Shown: positions 25,767-37,600 of the stretch, piece after piece
How the letters are laid out: every line of letters begins with the position of its first letter
How positions within the stretch are numbered: the stretch's first letter is position 1
NCBI GenBank assembly: GCA_947652115.1
Contig: OX393569.1
Coordinates: forward strand, 4,576,291-4,640,290
Source: Blastomussa wellsi
Lineage: Eukaryota; Cnidaria; Anthozoa; Scleractinia; Plerogyridae
Length of the DNA stretch: 64,000 bases
Direction of reading: 5' to 3'
Position numbers and translations under genes: made by a program
Notes under the pieces: generated by a model
What the model was told of the DNA's origin: nothing
Databases searched by the model: none
What the model saw: the letters and a program-made list of their open reading frames with translations, nothing else

Positions 25767-25833
25767 TTGCAGATGCAGCAGTGATTACAAAAATATTAAT
25801 TAGAATTTAGACATATATTATGGGATTTTTCAG

Positions 25834-26085
25834 AATGTTGAGGCCAAAGGCCGAATCAGCTATCACCTCAAAGAAATTGAGAGCAAATCGTCAGATTGTG
25901 TTAGTACAATTCTAACTCCTGACAAGTGGCTTAGAGAAACTAATAACCAGGCATTTCCAACAATAGTAAGGTTGGGTAGTACGTCATCGAGTACGTCATC
26001 AAGTACGTCATCCTCCACCTCCATGCTTGATGTGGAGCCCAACGATACTACGAGATTACGAAATAGGCGATCTACGCGCCCCTAA
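25834..26085 (+). CDS. orphan open frame or exon, 83 aa, unknown
   Basis: Starts just after an acceptor-like GGGATTTTTCAG and stays open for 83 codons to TAA. It encodes a hydrophilic stretch (KGRISYHLKEIESK, LTPDKWLRET), then three 12-bp copies of AGTACGTCATC-N giving a serine/threonine run, and a basic end (RLRNRRSTRP). It begins 67 bp after the oxidase stop. It may be an alternative terminal exon, a decayed gene, or part of the mobile element whose LINE-like remnant follows. No function is proposed. Confidence 0.3.
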   Translation, partial: NVEAKGRISYHLKEIESKSSDCVSTILTPDKWLRETNNQAFPTIVRLGSTSSSTSSSTSSSTSMLDVEPNDTTRLRNRRSTRP

Positions 26086-26283
26086 TCCATCAATTTAATT
26101 TAAATCTCTGCGGTTAGCCTGAATTTCAAGACTACTTACACTAGACCAGAGTGTAACAGAAACGTGGAAATCTATTCCATCGCACTTCAATAAATATGAT
26201 GGCTTAGCAAAGTTTCTAAGAGACCGAAATTCCAAATTTATAAACATAGTCAGAAATTAGCCAACTTTCTACAAATAAAGATT

Positions 26284-26976
26284 TTGCGCAAACATGACGA
26301 GCAAGATATGATTCTTTTTAAAAACAAAGACATTCGAATTGGTGGCAATTGCTTTTACCGTCAAGAATGGAAGGAAAAGGGAGCCATTTCAGTTCTGGAC
26401 ATCCTCAATAACAATGGAAAATTGCTTTCCTTCCAAGATTTCCAAACTAAATTTAACATGAAATCAAATTTTCTAGATTATTTGCAGGTAGCTTCGGCCA
26501 TGCCAAAAAGTCTGCTCCAGAAGGCGAGATTAAGTACTATCAAAAGGGAAGAATTAACAGCTACAAACACCTGCTTTCAGTTAAGTCCCCCGACAACAAT
26601 TGACTTACTTAAGATGAAATGCAAGGATTACTATTGGCTGTACATCAACGGTTCTACAATCAAAGCCTCCGGCCCAAAGAAATGGAAGCTCGAATTAAGC
26701 CCTGAGAATATAGACTGGAAGTCTAAATTGGGAAGGGAATTCAATTTTAAACTTCTACATAGAACACTTGTAACTAAAAAAGAGCTACATATGTATGGTA
26801 TAAAACATAATGACAGATATTTATATATAAACAAAGTTGAAGAATGGTTTAACGAGAATACTAATTGCACTCTATCACCAACACTAGCAGAACAAACATT
26901 ACGTCTCTTGACAGAAAGGGCAAGTGCCGACAAGTGCATTACGCAAGGATTTAATTACTGTTTATTGTTTGCTTAA
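26284..26976 (+). pseudogene. non-LTR retrotransposon (LINE) ORF2 C-terminal remnant
   Basis: A 230-codon open frame resembles the region behind the reverse transcriptase of LINE elements: IRIGGNCFYRQEWKEKGAIS, a FQDFQTKFNMKSNFLDYLQV block, DYYWLYI, and a FNFKLLHRTLVTKKELHMYG block typical of that domain. There is no reverse transcriptase catalytic core and no 5' part. Sequence just upstream (26086-26283) looks like the same region broken by stops and shifts. Dead copy. Confidence 0.6.
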
Positions 26977-27599
26977 AGTATTACTTACACTATCAAAAGA
27001 CTAACGATTAGGCCACGTGTCTTCAATGAATTTGTTAAGAAAATGAAAATGAAACTTCAAGTTGAAAAATATGCTTATACAAAGTAATCCTGTTAATCTC
27101 TCGCTTCAGTCTCCCTCGCAGAAGAAAATAAGAAACTGTTTACTATTTGGCTTTAGCAAGTTCATTAGATACTTCTTTAATCAATTGTTGTGCGCCACGT
27201 ATACAAAATGTTCTGTACAGTTGTATGATTATGTTGCTATGTTTCTTCGAATATGAGGCAAGAAGCACCTCGTCGAAGCGGCAATACACTTGGGCGTGGA
27301 AACAATAGATAACAATCCTAAGCAAAGCCTCTAGTCCTGATAACAAAGACTATTGTCAAGGAGAGCATTCTTGTTGTGGGCTTGTATGTCATACCACAGG
27401 CTACCTGCTATCCCCTGTTTGTGTGGCCACAGCCTCGGCAACATTATTGAAATCAATCACTAATTGCTATTATAAATAAATAAGCTTCCCAAACTCGGAT
27501 TTTATAACTATGTATTTGAAATAAAATGCTCTGGAGTTGTTTTCGCATTGTTTAAGTTTGTTTCTATACGTTTTTTCGACGATTTATGGCGCGGCGCTA
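26977..27599. other. no gene seen
   Basis: AT-rich sequence between the LINE remnant and the satellite array. I see no supportable feature; short open frames on both strands have no recognisable content. Confidence 0.5.
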
Positions 27600-30500
27600 A
27601 TGAGCCAAATGGTCCACTTTGGAAAGGGCCAGTTTGAGCTGTTTTCAACTCATTAACAAATTCCTATTGTTTCAATATTCCTGAGCAAATATTTCCGTAA
27701 ATTAGAGGATTTCCGGGGAACTTTTGTGCGCGTTAGAAAGGGCGCGACTCTATCTTCAGTTTATGCAAGTGTCTAAGACACAAGTCTTTTGCACGAAGAG
27801 AAAATCTCCTACGAATATTCAAACAATAGGAATCCGCTAATAAGCAAAATGGTCCACTTTGGAAAGGGCCAGTTTGAGCTGTTTTCAATTCATTAACAAA
27901 TTCCTATTCTTTCAATATTCAGGCGCAAATATTTCCGTAAATTAGAGGATTTCCGGGAAACTTTTGTGCGCGTTAGAAAGGGCGTGACCCTAGCTTTAGT
28001 TTGTGTAAGTGTCGAAGACAATGGTCTTCTGCACGCAGAGAAAATCCCCTCTGAATATTCAAACAATAGGAATCCGCTAATGAGCCAAATAGTCCCCTTT
28101 GGAAATGGCCAGTTTGGGCTGTTGTCAACTCATTAACAAATTCCTATTGTATCAATATTCATGCGCAAATATTTCCGCAAAATTGAGGATTTCCGGGAAA
28201 CTTTTGTGCGCGTTGGAAAGGGGCTGCCTCCAGCTTCACTTTGTGTAAGTCTCGAAGACAATGGTCTTCTGCACGCAGAGAAAATCCCCTCTGAATATTC
28301 AAACAATAGGAATCCGCTAATGAGCCAAATGGTCCCCTTGGGAAAGGGCCAGTTTGAGCTGTGTTCAACTCATTAACAAATTCCTATTGTTTCATTATTC
28401 ATGCGCAAATATTTCCGAAAATTAGAGGATTTCCGGGAAACTTTTGTGCGCGTCAGAAAGGGGTTGACCCTAGCTTTAATTTGTGTAAGTGTCTAAGACA
28501 CAAGTCTTTTGCACGCAGAGAAAATCCCCCACGAATATTCAAACAATAGAAATCCGATAATGAGCCAAATGGTCCCGTTTGGAAAGGGCCAGTTTTGTCT
28601 GTTGTCAACTCATTAACAAATTCCTATTGTTTCAATATTCATGCGGAAATATTTCCGCAAAATTGAGGATTTCCGGGAAACTTTTGTTCGCGTTGGAAAG
28701 GGGCTGCCTCCAGCTTCACTTTGTGTAAGTCTCGAAGACAGGTCTTTTCCACGCAGAGAAAATCCCCTCTGAATATTCAAACAATAGGAATCCGCTAATG
28801 AGCCAAATGGTCCCCTTGGGAAAGGGCCAGTTTGAGCTGTGTTCAACTCATTAACAAATTCCTATTGTTTCATTATTCATGCGCAAATATTTCCGAAAAT
28901 TAGAGGATTTCCGGGAAACTTTTGTGCGCGTTAGAAAGGGGGTGACCCTAGCTTTAATTTGTGTAAGTGTCTAAGACACAAGTCTTTTGCACGCAGAGAA
29001 AATCCCCCACGAATATTCAAACAATAGGAATCCGCTAATAAGCAAAATGGTCCACTTTTGAAAGGGCCAGTTTGAGCTGTTTTCAACTCATTAACAAATT
29101 TCTATTGTTTCAATATTCATGCGCAAATATTTCCGTAAGTAACAGGATTTCCGGGAAACTTTTGTGCGCGTTAGAAAGGGCGTGACCCCAGCTTTAGTTT
29201 GTGTAAGTGTCGAAGACAATGGTCTTCTGCACGCAGAGAAAATCCCCTCTGAATATTCAAACAATAGGAATCGGCTAATGAGCAAAATTGTCCACTTTGG
29301 AAAGGACTAGTTTGAGCTGTTCTCAACTCATTAACAAATTTCTATTGTTTCAATATTCATGCACAAATAATTCCGTAAATAAGAGGATTTCCGGGAAACT
29401 TTTGCGCGCGTTAGAAAGGGCCTGACCCTAGCTTTAGTTTGTGTAAGTGTCGAAAACAATGGTCTTCTGCACGCAGAGAAAATCCCCTCTGAATATTCAA
29501 ACAATAGGAATCGGCTAACGAGAAAAATGGTCCACTTTGGAAAGGGCCAGTTTGAGCTGTTTTCAACTCATTAACAAATTCCTATTGTTTCAATATTCAT
29601 GCGCAAATATTTCCGTAAATTAGAGGATTTCCGGGAAACTTTTGTGCGCCTTGGAAAGGGACTGCTTCCTGCCTCACTTTGTGTAAGTCTCGAAAACACA
29701 GGTCTTTTCCACGCAGAGAAAATCCCCTCTGAATATTCAAACAATAGGAATCCGCTAATGAGCAAAATGGTCCACTTTGGAAAGGGCTACTTTGACCTGT
29801 TCTCAACTCATTAACAAATTTCTATTATTTCAATATTCATGCGCAAATATTTCCGTAAATTAGAGGATTTCCGGGAAACTTTTGTGCGCGTTAAATAGGG
29901 CGTGACCCCAGCTTTAGTTTGTGTAAGTGTCGAAGACACAAGTCTTTTGCACGCAGAGAAAATCCCCTCTGAATATTCAAACAATAGGAATCGGCTAATG
30001 AGCAAAATGGTCCACTTTGGAAAGGGCCAGTTTGAGCTGTTCTCAACTCATTAACAAATTCCTATTGTTTCAATATTCATGCGCAAATATTTCCTCAAAA
30101 TTGAGGATTTCCGGGAAACTTTTGCGCGGGTTGAAAAGGGGCTGCCTCCAGCTTTAGTTTGTGTAAGTCTTGAAGACACAAGTCTTTTCCACGCAGAGAA
30201 AATCCCCTCTGAATATTCAAACAATAGGAATCCGCTAATGAGCCAAATGGTCCCCTTTGGAAAGGGCCAGTTTGGGCTGTTGTCAACTCATTAACAAATT
30301 CCTATTGTTTCAATATTCATGCGCAAATATTTCCGTAAATTAGAGGATTTCCGGGAAACTTTTGTGGGCGTTAGAAAGGGGGTGACCCTAGCTTCAAATT
30401 GCTTAAGTGTCGAAGAGACAAGTCTTTTGCACGCAGAGAAAATCCCCTCTGAATATTCAAACAATAGGAATCCGCTAATAAGCAAAATGGTCCATTTTGG

Positions 30501-31107
30501 AAAGGGCCAGTTTGACCTGTTCTCACCTCATTAACAAATTTCTATTGTTTCAATATTCATGCGCAAATATTTCCGTAGGAAAGAGGATTTCCGGGGAACT
30601 TTTGCGCGCGTTAGAAAGGGCGTGACCCTTGCTTTAGTTTGTGTAAGTGTCGAAGACAATGGTCTTCTGCACGCAGAGAAAATCCCCTCTGAATATTCAA
30701 ACAATAGGAATCGGCTAATGAGCAAACTGGCCCACTTTGGAAAGGGCCAGTTTGACCTGTTCTCAACTCATTAACAAATTTCTATTGTTTCAATATTCAT
30801 GCGCAAATATTTCCGTAAATTAGAGGATTTCCGGGAAACTTTTGTGCGCGTCAGAAAGGGGGTGACCCTAGCTTTAATTTGTGTAAGTGTCGAAGACACT
30901 TACACAAACTAAAGCTAGGGTGTGTGCGTTGGAAAGAGCGTGACTCGAGCTTTAATTTATGTAAGTGTTGAAATCACGAGTCTTTTGCACGAGGAGAAAA
31001 TGTCCTCTCAATATTCAAACAACAGAAATCCGCTATTGAACCAAATGGTCCACTTGTTTTCAACTCATTAACAAATTCCTATTGTTTCAATATTCATGCG
31101 CAAATAC
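27600..31107 (+). repeat. satellite array of about 15 units, 240-bp period
   Basis: The anchor CTCATTAACAAATT recurs near 27648, 27888, 28128, 28368, 28608, 28846, 29086, 29326, 29566, 29806, 30046, 30286, 30526 and 30766, and once more near 31064. Each unit also holds GAGGATTTCCGGGAAACTTT, CGCAGAGAAAATCCCC and GAATATTCAAACAATAGGAA. Two unit types exist: one with CTGCCTCCAGCTTCACTTTG (near 28222, 28702, and variants near 29662 and 30142), the other with GTGACCCTAGCTTTAGTTTG. Two adjacent dimers (28130-28610 and 28610-29086) match almost throughout, so duplication has also gone by pairs. The period equals 80 codons, which makes 60-71-codon frames reappear on both strands; these are not taken as genes. 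Confidence 0.95.
30866..30920. repeat. inverted repeat (hairpin) at the end of the satellite array
   Basis: Left arm 30866-30891 (CCCTAGCTTTAATTTGTG...) and right arm 30895-30920 (...CACAAACTAAAGCTAGGG) pair over 26 bases with one mismatch around a GAA loop. Both arms match the satellite consensus, so the array turns back on itself here. After it the unit is degenerate. Confidence 0.9.
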
Positions 31108-32878
31108 GAGGTTTAAATTGTCTATACTCAAGTAGAACTAAATAGGAAACTTGTTAAATTCAGAACCTGTTAAAGGTAATAAAATAATTTAAAGGCTTTG
31201 AAACACGAGAGGCTCTAGTTACTTTAAAACCTTCAAAATCACTTCCAGATCGGAAAACCCCAAGATTTGCCTTTGCGACAAAAACGCAGGAAGAGAATTA
31301 ATAATTACTCATCACAAATCACCGATCGTTGCGATTAATTTTAATTGAGTGTCAAACTATTTGATTCTTTCTATGACATGGACTACAGTAAACATAGCGT
31401 TGCGCATGTGCAGTATGGTGCTACAGGCCCAACGGGTTAAGTTTTATCAGGTATTATATTCAGGTGCTCCCTTCCAGCAGACTTAATAAGGCATCACAAT
31501 TTTTTTCTCTCCGGAGTACTTTGTGCATGCCCGCGAGAGGAAGAGAAAACCTGGAGACTAAGCTCTAATTCTACGTATGAATTATTTAAATAGAATCAAG
31601 AAATATATTTATCGTTTGTCTCGCGATAGTCTCTATAAATGTGAATATTCCACAGCAATAAATAAATCTCACAAATATCAAAATAAATCTGTGAAAAACA
31701 AGACTGCGAAAATCTACGATTTTTCGAAACATTTTGTATTTACAGAAGAGAACATTTGTCCAATGTACTGCCTAACAACTTAAAAAAGTGGCCACGTGTT
31801 CCTTTTGGGTTGGTTTGGAAGATTTATACAGTCGTGGAGTTAGACAGCGGTTTTCCACATCAATGACGTTTCTTATGACGTCAGGCATGTGACAACTTCC
31901 GGAGTGCGCGTGCGATTTCTGATTTGGCAAGAAGAAAGTCAAACTCTTCGGGTTGTTTTACGGGGTTTTGTAAAAAGTCACACTACGATTGTTAAAAAAC
32001 ACGTGCAACCCACGCCAACCAATGAGATTAAACATCTGACATTTGGGCTAACCGCGCAAACTGCTGAACGAACGATGACGCAAGTCACGCACTTTTCCCG
32101 CGCTTTCCATTTTGAGTTCTGATTGGTCGATTACGCTATTTGGAGCGTACTATTGACAGATTAGGCCCAGTTCAGACAAACCGAACTCAATTGGACAAAA
32201 GCACGGCAAAGCTCGACAAACTCTGTCGTACTACACGACTATGACACGGCAGCGATTCAAACGTCGTGCTTCTGTCGTAACAAAACAAAATTGATAAATC
32301 ATAGAAAATTACGTTAATTCCCCGCGGGATAGTTAATACAATTTGTTACGTGGACTCAGTAAATCGTGAATTTGGTTCGACTCTGGAACGACGTCTGTTT
32401 CTGCCGGGCTACAGTCGAACCAAATTGCAATTAAGTTCGAAACGGCAGAAGCACGGAGTCTAAACTTGAACGTATATTCTTAAAGAAACTCTTAACTCAT
32501 TATTTACTTCATGTTCAAAAGTTTATGATACGGAGCTCAAGGAATTACGGCGGCGACGCCAAGGACAACGCCTAGTAAAAACAGAATTGTACTTTACTTA
32601 AACATGCCGCAATTATCAAAGATTTATTAAGCTCTGACCATGTGAAGACGATGGTAATTTCATGTCGTTTGCAGAATACGGTCAAAAACGGGTCTTTGTA
32701 AAAGGAAGTACCAGGCCATCCCCACTAAATATTTTGTCTGGTGACATTTTCGTTGCCGTCGTAATTTTTTTAAGCTCCCTATTAATAAATTAACGAATTT
32801 TGCTCGCCAACACAGGGAAAACACTTTTATAGAAAGTAATTAACTTTTTCCGATGGGAACCTGTTTTGTGAGCTACGA
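31108..32878. other. non-coding spacer between satellite and TRPN 3' end
   Basis: No gene is supported. A small inverted pair, AATTTGGTTCGACT at about 32359 and AGTCGAACCAAATT ending about 32427, may form a hairpin. The two facing 77- and 68-codon frames have no recognisable content. The TRPN 3' UTR should extend into the upper part of this region on the - strand. Confidence 0.4.
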
Positions 32879-34639
32879 TTAAACGTCATTCATATCCTTA
32901 ATGTTTGACACAATGTCAATCTTCTTCACCGTTGCCGCGACAACTCGATGAAGAGACATTGTGGAACCCATTGAAGTGCCAGGACGACCAGGTCCCAGTG
33001 CGGATTCGGTTCGTCCCCTCATGTTCACGTGCGACTCACGTGGCGACAGAAGTTTTTCGCGATTGGCTTGGCCATGTGTCACGACATCACTGCTATTACC
33101 TCGAAGAGATAAAAACTTTTTTACGAGAGTCTTCCAGTCAATGACTTCCTCTATTCGAGCATTTCGCTGAGTGCTTTTCCGGTGGCGAAAGCCTTCATTC
33201 GGAAGCCATGTGCTGGATGTGTCGTACAAAGGATTCATCGATGTACTGTCGGGAAGCTGTTCGTCTGTACGAAGAATGTCGATGATGTCCGCTCGGCAGC
33301 ATTTGAATTTCGTTTTGTAAAGCAAGCGCAGGTACGAAAACAGTTTCGTGACAAGATTCAGAGGGGAGGGGGTGGTAGTCGAACGCTTCATGTTTCGAAT
33401 CAGTTTGGCACGTCCGAATTTCCACTCGATATCGGATTGCATCTGAATTCGCTGGTAAGTGTCGCTCATCATAGCAATGAGCAGATTAATAAGAACGATA
33501 ATTGTTATCACATTGTAAATTCCGAACGTGGCTTTGGCCAGCATAAACGTGGCATTGTCACTTGAGTCAGGCCGCAACTTTTCGACCTCGGTAAGTCCGA
33601 ATAAACTGAAGAAAAGCAGCTCGAAGCAGCGAAAGAAATCCACCGTCGTGTTCTGAAGTCCAGACCCGCCTTCAATTTGTAACATAGGTCGATAGACGGC
33701 TGCCAAGTGGGCGGTGAAGCCAATCATGAAGATTGACAAAATTACAAGGAAACGCACCAGGTCGTACATGAGGTCCCGGATAATGACCCCCCACGGACCG
33801 AACAAATGATGAAATGACAAAAAATCCAGCAACTGCGCAAAGCAAAGCATCATGGATGTAGCGAAGAACTGGTTCCGAGAGTATATCACGTTGATTCTAT
33901 GGTCTCCCTGGACACCAAACGCTGCCAAATGCAACAAAATTCCAATTAGGCTTAAAAATAGCACAATGATCGGGATCCAGCCCAGTCCCGCGCGATCGTG
34001 AGGGTCCGTGAGCTGAGATAGTAATAGTCCTGATAACCAGATCAACAACAGCCACTCGTACCACCTCGGAAGCAGTGTCGTGCCCGTTAAATCCTCCCAG
34101 GGTACCACAACGGTGAAGCTAAACAGTACAATGAGGTAGAAATGAGAGATCAAATGGCAGATGAATTTGATGATCGGTATCTTGTGATATCTATCGTTCC
34201 ACGGCAGGCAGAGGAAAGCCCAAAGCGGCGGACATATTAGACACAGCGTAAATAACAGAAAGTACTTCCAGTCATCCCACTGAAAATCTCCGCGCCACAC
34301 ATCCCCGAGATAAACTTGAACCGAAGGGTGTGACACACATGTTTTCTGTTCGCATTCGATGAGATAATCCAGAAACGGCACATCTCGGTCGTCAATAGCG
34401 GTCAGCAGTTTCTCAGCGCTATCTGCGCATGCGAGGGAGAGCAACTCTGACGCAATGTTTTCACAGACGTTTCCCGCCGCCAGCAGGTCGCGCCCGCGCT
34501 CTTTTTCTCGCGTCGACTCGTTGCGGTAGTGCTTCGAGAGCTTGGCCGCGGCGTAGATTGGGGCGGGGCATTGCAGGATGAAGTCTATCACTGATTCGTT
34601 TTCGTCCAAGTTTGAGCAGACCATCAGATCAAACAAGAA
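32879..34639 (-). CDS. TRPN last exon: linker, transmembrane channel and C-terminal tail
   Basis: 587 codons, opening after acceptor TTTTTTCTTGTAG. Residues 1-110 form the linker between ankyrins and membrane. Hydrophobic segments lie near 127-145, 158-180, 194-210, 220-242, 258-276 and 292-315; a pore-helix region with LLFFSLFGLTEVEKLRP is near 341-356, and S6 with IIVLINLLIAMMSDTYQRI near 379-397. Directly after S6 comes the TRP-domain stretch EWKFGRAKLIRNMKRSTTTP, highly characteristic of TRPN. The last about 150 residues are hydrophilic. No break seen. Confidence 0.93.
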   Translation of the reverse strand, partial: FLFDLMVCSNLDENESVIDFILQCPAPIYAAAKLSKHYRNESTREKERGRDLLAAGNVCENIASELLSLACADSAEKLLTAIDDRDVPFLDYLIECEQKTCVSHPSVQVYLGDVWRGDFQWDDWKYFLLFTLCLICPPLWAFLCLPWNDRYHKIPIIKFICHLISHFYLIVLFSFTVVVPWEDLTGTTLLPRWYEWLLLIWLSGLLLSQLTDPHDRAGLGWIPIIVLFLSLIGILLHLAAFGVQGDHRINVIYSRNQFFATSMMLCFAQLLDFLSFHHLFGPWGVIIRDLMYDLVRFLVILSIFMIGFTAHLAAVYRPMLQIEGGSGLQNTTVDFFRCFELLFFSLFGLTEVEKLRPDSSDNATFMLAKATFGIYNVITIIVLINLLIAMMSDTYQRIQMQSDIEWKFGRAKLIRNMKRSTTTPSPLNLVTKLFSYLRLLYKTKFKCCRADIIDILRTDEQLPDSTSMNPLYDTSSTWLPNEGFRHRKSTQRNARIEEVIDWKTLVKKFLSLRGNSSDVVTHGQANREKLLSPRESHVNMRGRTESALGPGRPGTSMGSTMSLHRVVAATVKKIDIVSNIKDMNDV

Positions 34640-37600
34640 CTACAAGAAAAAATAATGGCAACAAGTCAGTAGAAGACTTACATGAAGTGTGCAATGCAAA
34701 TGGTAAACGTGAAGTGGTTCAGTAAAAGCCATTTGGCCTTGACGTATCAATTCATTAGCGCGCGCTCAATCCACCGTACGGAAAAAAAGATACCGGCGCA
34801 AATTTTACCACAATACCTTGCGTAACTAAAACAGTCACAAGGCATATAGAACGCTGTGATTTAACGAAATTCGTTTCTGTACTAACCGCATTGTTATTAC
34901 CAAGTTTGAGGGTTTGAGAGCTTTTCTTTGCGTTTTAGGATTTTCGCGCGCAATGAAGTATAGTTAAAAGTACCAGTCGCCATCTTTTTTACGTGCGGCG
35001 GATTTAGAACATTCATCAGTAGAATTTCACGACTTTCAACAAAATGAAGCTTCTGGAGCGTGTTTTCGACAGCCACAATGTTGTTCCAAAACAGTAGAAA
35101 ATTTTTGAGTAAGGAAAGTACTCGTTTCCCAAAGGGGAGATTGTTCACTGTTTGTGAACACCAATTCTGTCGCTGTGACGCTTGAGTTACGTCACGCCAA
35201 ACGGGTGCACCTGGGGAGAGTGCAAAACGACTGTATCATAATTTCCAAGACAGCGGCACCACGATCAAATACGATTGCTTCAGCATGGCATCGGATAACC
35301 TAAAACGTTAAGATCTTAAGGTTACCTTCCGATCCGCTAGTAACAGCTCGGTGTTGAGTTCCTGTTGCAGTAAATACCTTACTACTGTCAAATGACCATG
35401 CATAGCAGCGTAACAAATGGGGAACTTGCCATCCTAAAAAGAAACGACAAGAATCCGTGACTGTTATAATCTAATTAAGAGCCGTTAGTTATTTAAATTG
35501 TTCAAATTTTCTGTTGGAAGTAGTACAGAGTTCTTAGAAAGTGCTCAATATCACGCAAAACAAGAAAAGCAAGAGGGGGGGGGGGGGGGGTTATAATGGT
35601 ATGTATTTTTTTGTTGTTGTTTACAGGTACACGGGCCTATAACCGAGCGGGAGTGGGGGCTTATAAGCGGCAGTTTACGGTAACAGTTCGGGCCCAAGTG
35701 ACCAAAGCTTAGAACGCGACTTTTTAATCTTTATGTATTGACGAATGCTTCGAAACGATTTTTCAATTTGACAATAACGTTGAATTTGACATGAAATGGA
35801 AGGCGAATACCAGTTGAGATTTGCTCGAAGTCTAAGTTTTTAATGCCATGCGTTCAGCCGAGCGAGCTATTACAAAATGCCTGGGGCAAGCATGCCCATA
35901 TATGGTTGTCACGCTGGACATACTGTGACATTCCCCCCTTTTTGTTGTTAAAACAAACCCTAGTTACATGCAGATAGAACAATAAAAGGGACCTTGTAAT
36001 TAACACTAATTTAGTCAATCAAGTGTCCATCAAACAGCAACAGGAACTAAAATAAAAACAGTTTCATGGGTGTAAGTAAGAACCCAATGTCAATACAGAA
36101 ATGTCTCCTTTGTTTGTCCCTATTTAATCCTTGAACTTGGTTGGGACTTGGGTGATACGCCCGGTTCTTGTGACCTGGCTTTTTGGTTGGTAGCATGATC
36201 TTCCACTGATCACGACAGCGCCTACTGGCTCGAGGTCGATTTGCTTCTCGCTACAAGGTGGATCAACTTGCTTCTCGCTGCTACCGTCTGTAGGGCTGGC
36301 TACTGCCAACGGGGTGGGTCTGGAAAGGGTCTCCTGGGGGTCTTTGGGGTTTTGCACTAGAGTAACTGTACCAGAAGGTGGAGGGTTACTGCTGGCTGAG
36401 GAGTGTAATTCACTATGGTTCCTTGGTCTCAGGTGCTCCCTAGTTCTCTGGTAGATCTTCCCTTGGATGTCCACTGTGTAGGTTCGGGGGCGCTCTGTTG
36501 GCTGTGGCCTATTTAGCACGGTCCCTGACTGCCAGGTATTCTTCAGGGTGTTCCAGACAAACACCGGTTCTCGGTTTTTAAGGGGTCTCTTGTCACTACT
36601 AGCCTTTCTGTCGTAGAATACTGCTTGCTTTTCTTGGCGTCTCTGGTTAGCTTCTTGATGGAGGTCGTCGTCTGGGTGTTTGGACTTCAGTGTGCTTCTG
36701 CTGCTTGGTAGTGTAGTTTGGGGTTTACGTCCAAACAACAACTCGTGGGGTGATGGCAGCTGGTCGTCAAGGGGAGTCGTGCGATACATCCATAAGGCTG
36801 TGTAAGGACATTCTTTCTCCTCGAGTGCTTTCCTCAGCAGTGCCTTGCAAGTTCCAATTGTTCTCTCTGCCAGGCTGTTGGCTTGATGGTGGTATGGGGA
36901 ACTGCATTGGAGTGTGATGCCACTTTGCTCGCATTTTGTTCTGAACCTTTCACTGATGAACTGAGACCCGAAGTCGGCGACGATAGAGGTTGGTAGGCCG
37001 TACTCTGCCAGGATGCTTGTGAAGTGATTGCATACGGTGTGGCTGGTCATGTTATTGAGGAGTCTTATCACAGGGAATCTCGAGTAGTAGTCGACGACCA
37101 TTAGGTACTTCTCCTTGTTAAATTCAAAGATGTCTGCGCCAAGTTTTTCCCATGGCCGGGTTGGGAGGTCCGGCTGCAGGATGGGTAGTTTGGGTTGAGC
37201 TGGCTGGTGCTTGTTACAAGAGTCACAATTTTTCACCATCTGCCTAATGTCAGCAGAGATGCCCGGCCAAAACACGGATTCTCTAGCTCGGAGGATGCAT
37301 TTGTTCTCTCCTTGATGTCCCAGATGGATTGCTTGGAGGACTTGGTTTCTCATGGAGGCTGGTATGACGATCCTGCTGCCTTTTAGTACCAGGCCATCTT
37401 CTAAAGTAAGGTCACATCGGAAGTTCCAAAACTCCCATAGTTCTTGCGGGCACTGCTTTCTGTAAGGCGGCCAGCCAGTGAAGATTGTATTCTTCAGTAG
37501 ATTCATAGTAGGATCTTGTGCTGTCGAGGACTGCACTGCTGCCAGGTTGATGGGAGTGGATATGAAGTGGATGTTACGCTGTGATGTAGGATTTTTTGTC

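Noticed and set aside
28161..30774. Recurring 60-71-codon frames on both strands in the satellite array
   Set aside because: They arise because the 240-bp period is a multiple of three; many units carry stops or shifts, and both strands are open at once.
27600..31107. CRISPR-like periodic repeat
   Set aside because: Units are 240 bp and continuous, with no unique spacers, in an intron-bearing animal genome.
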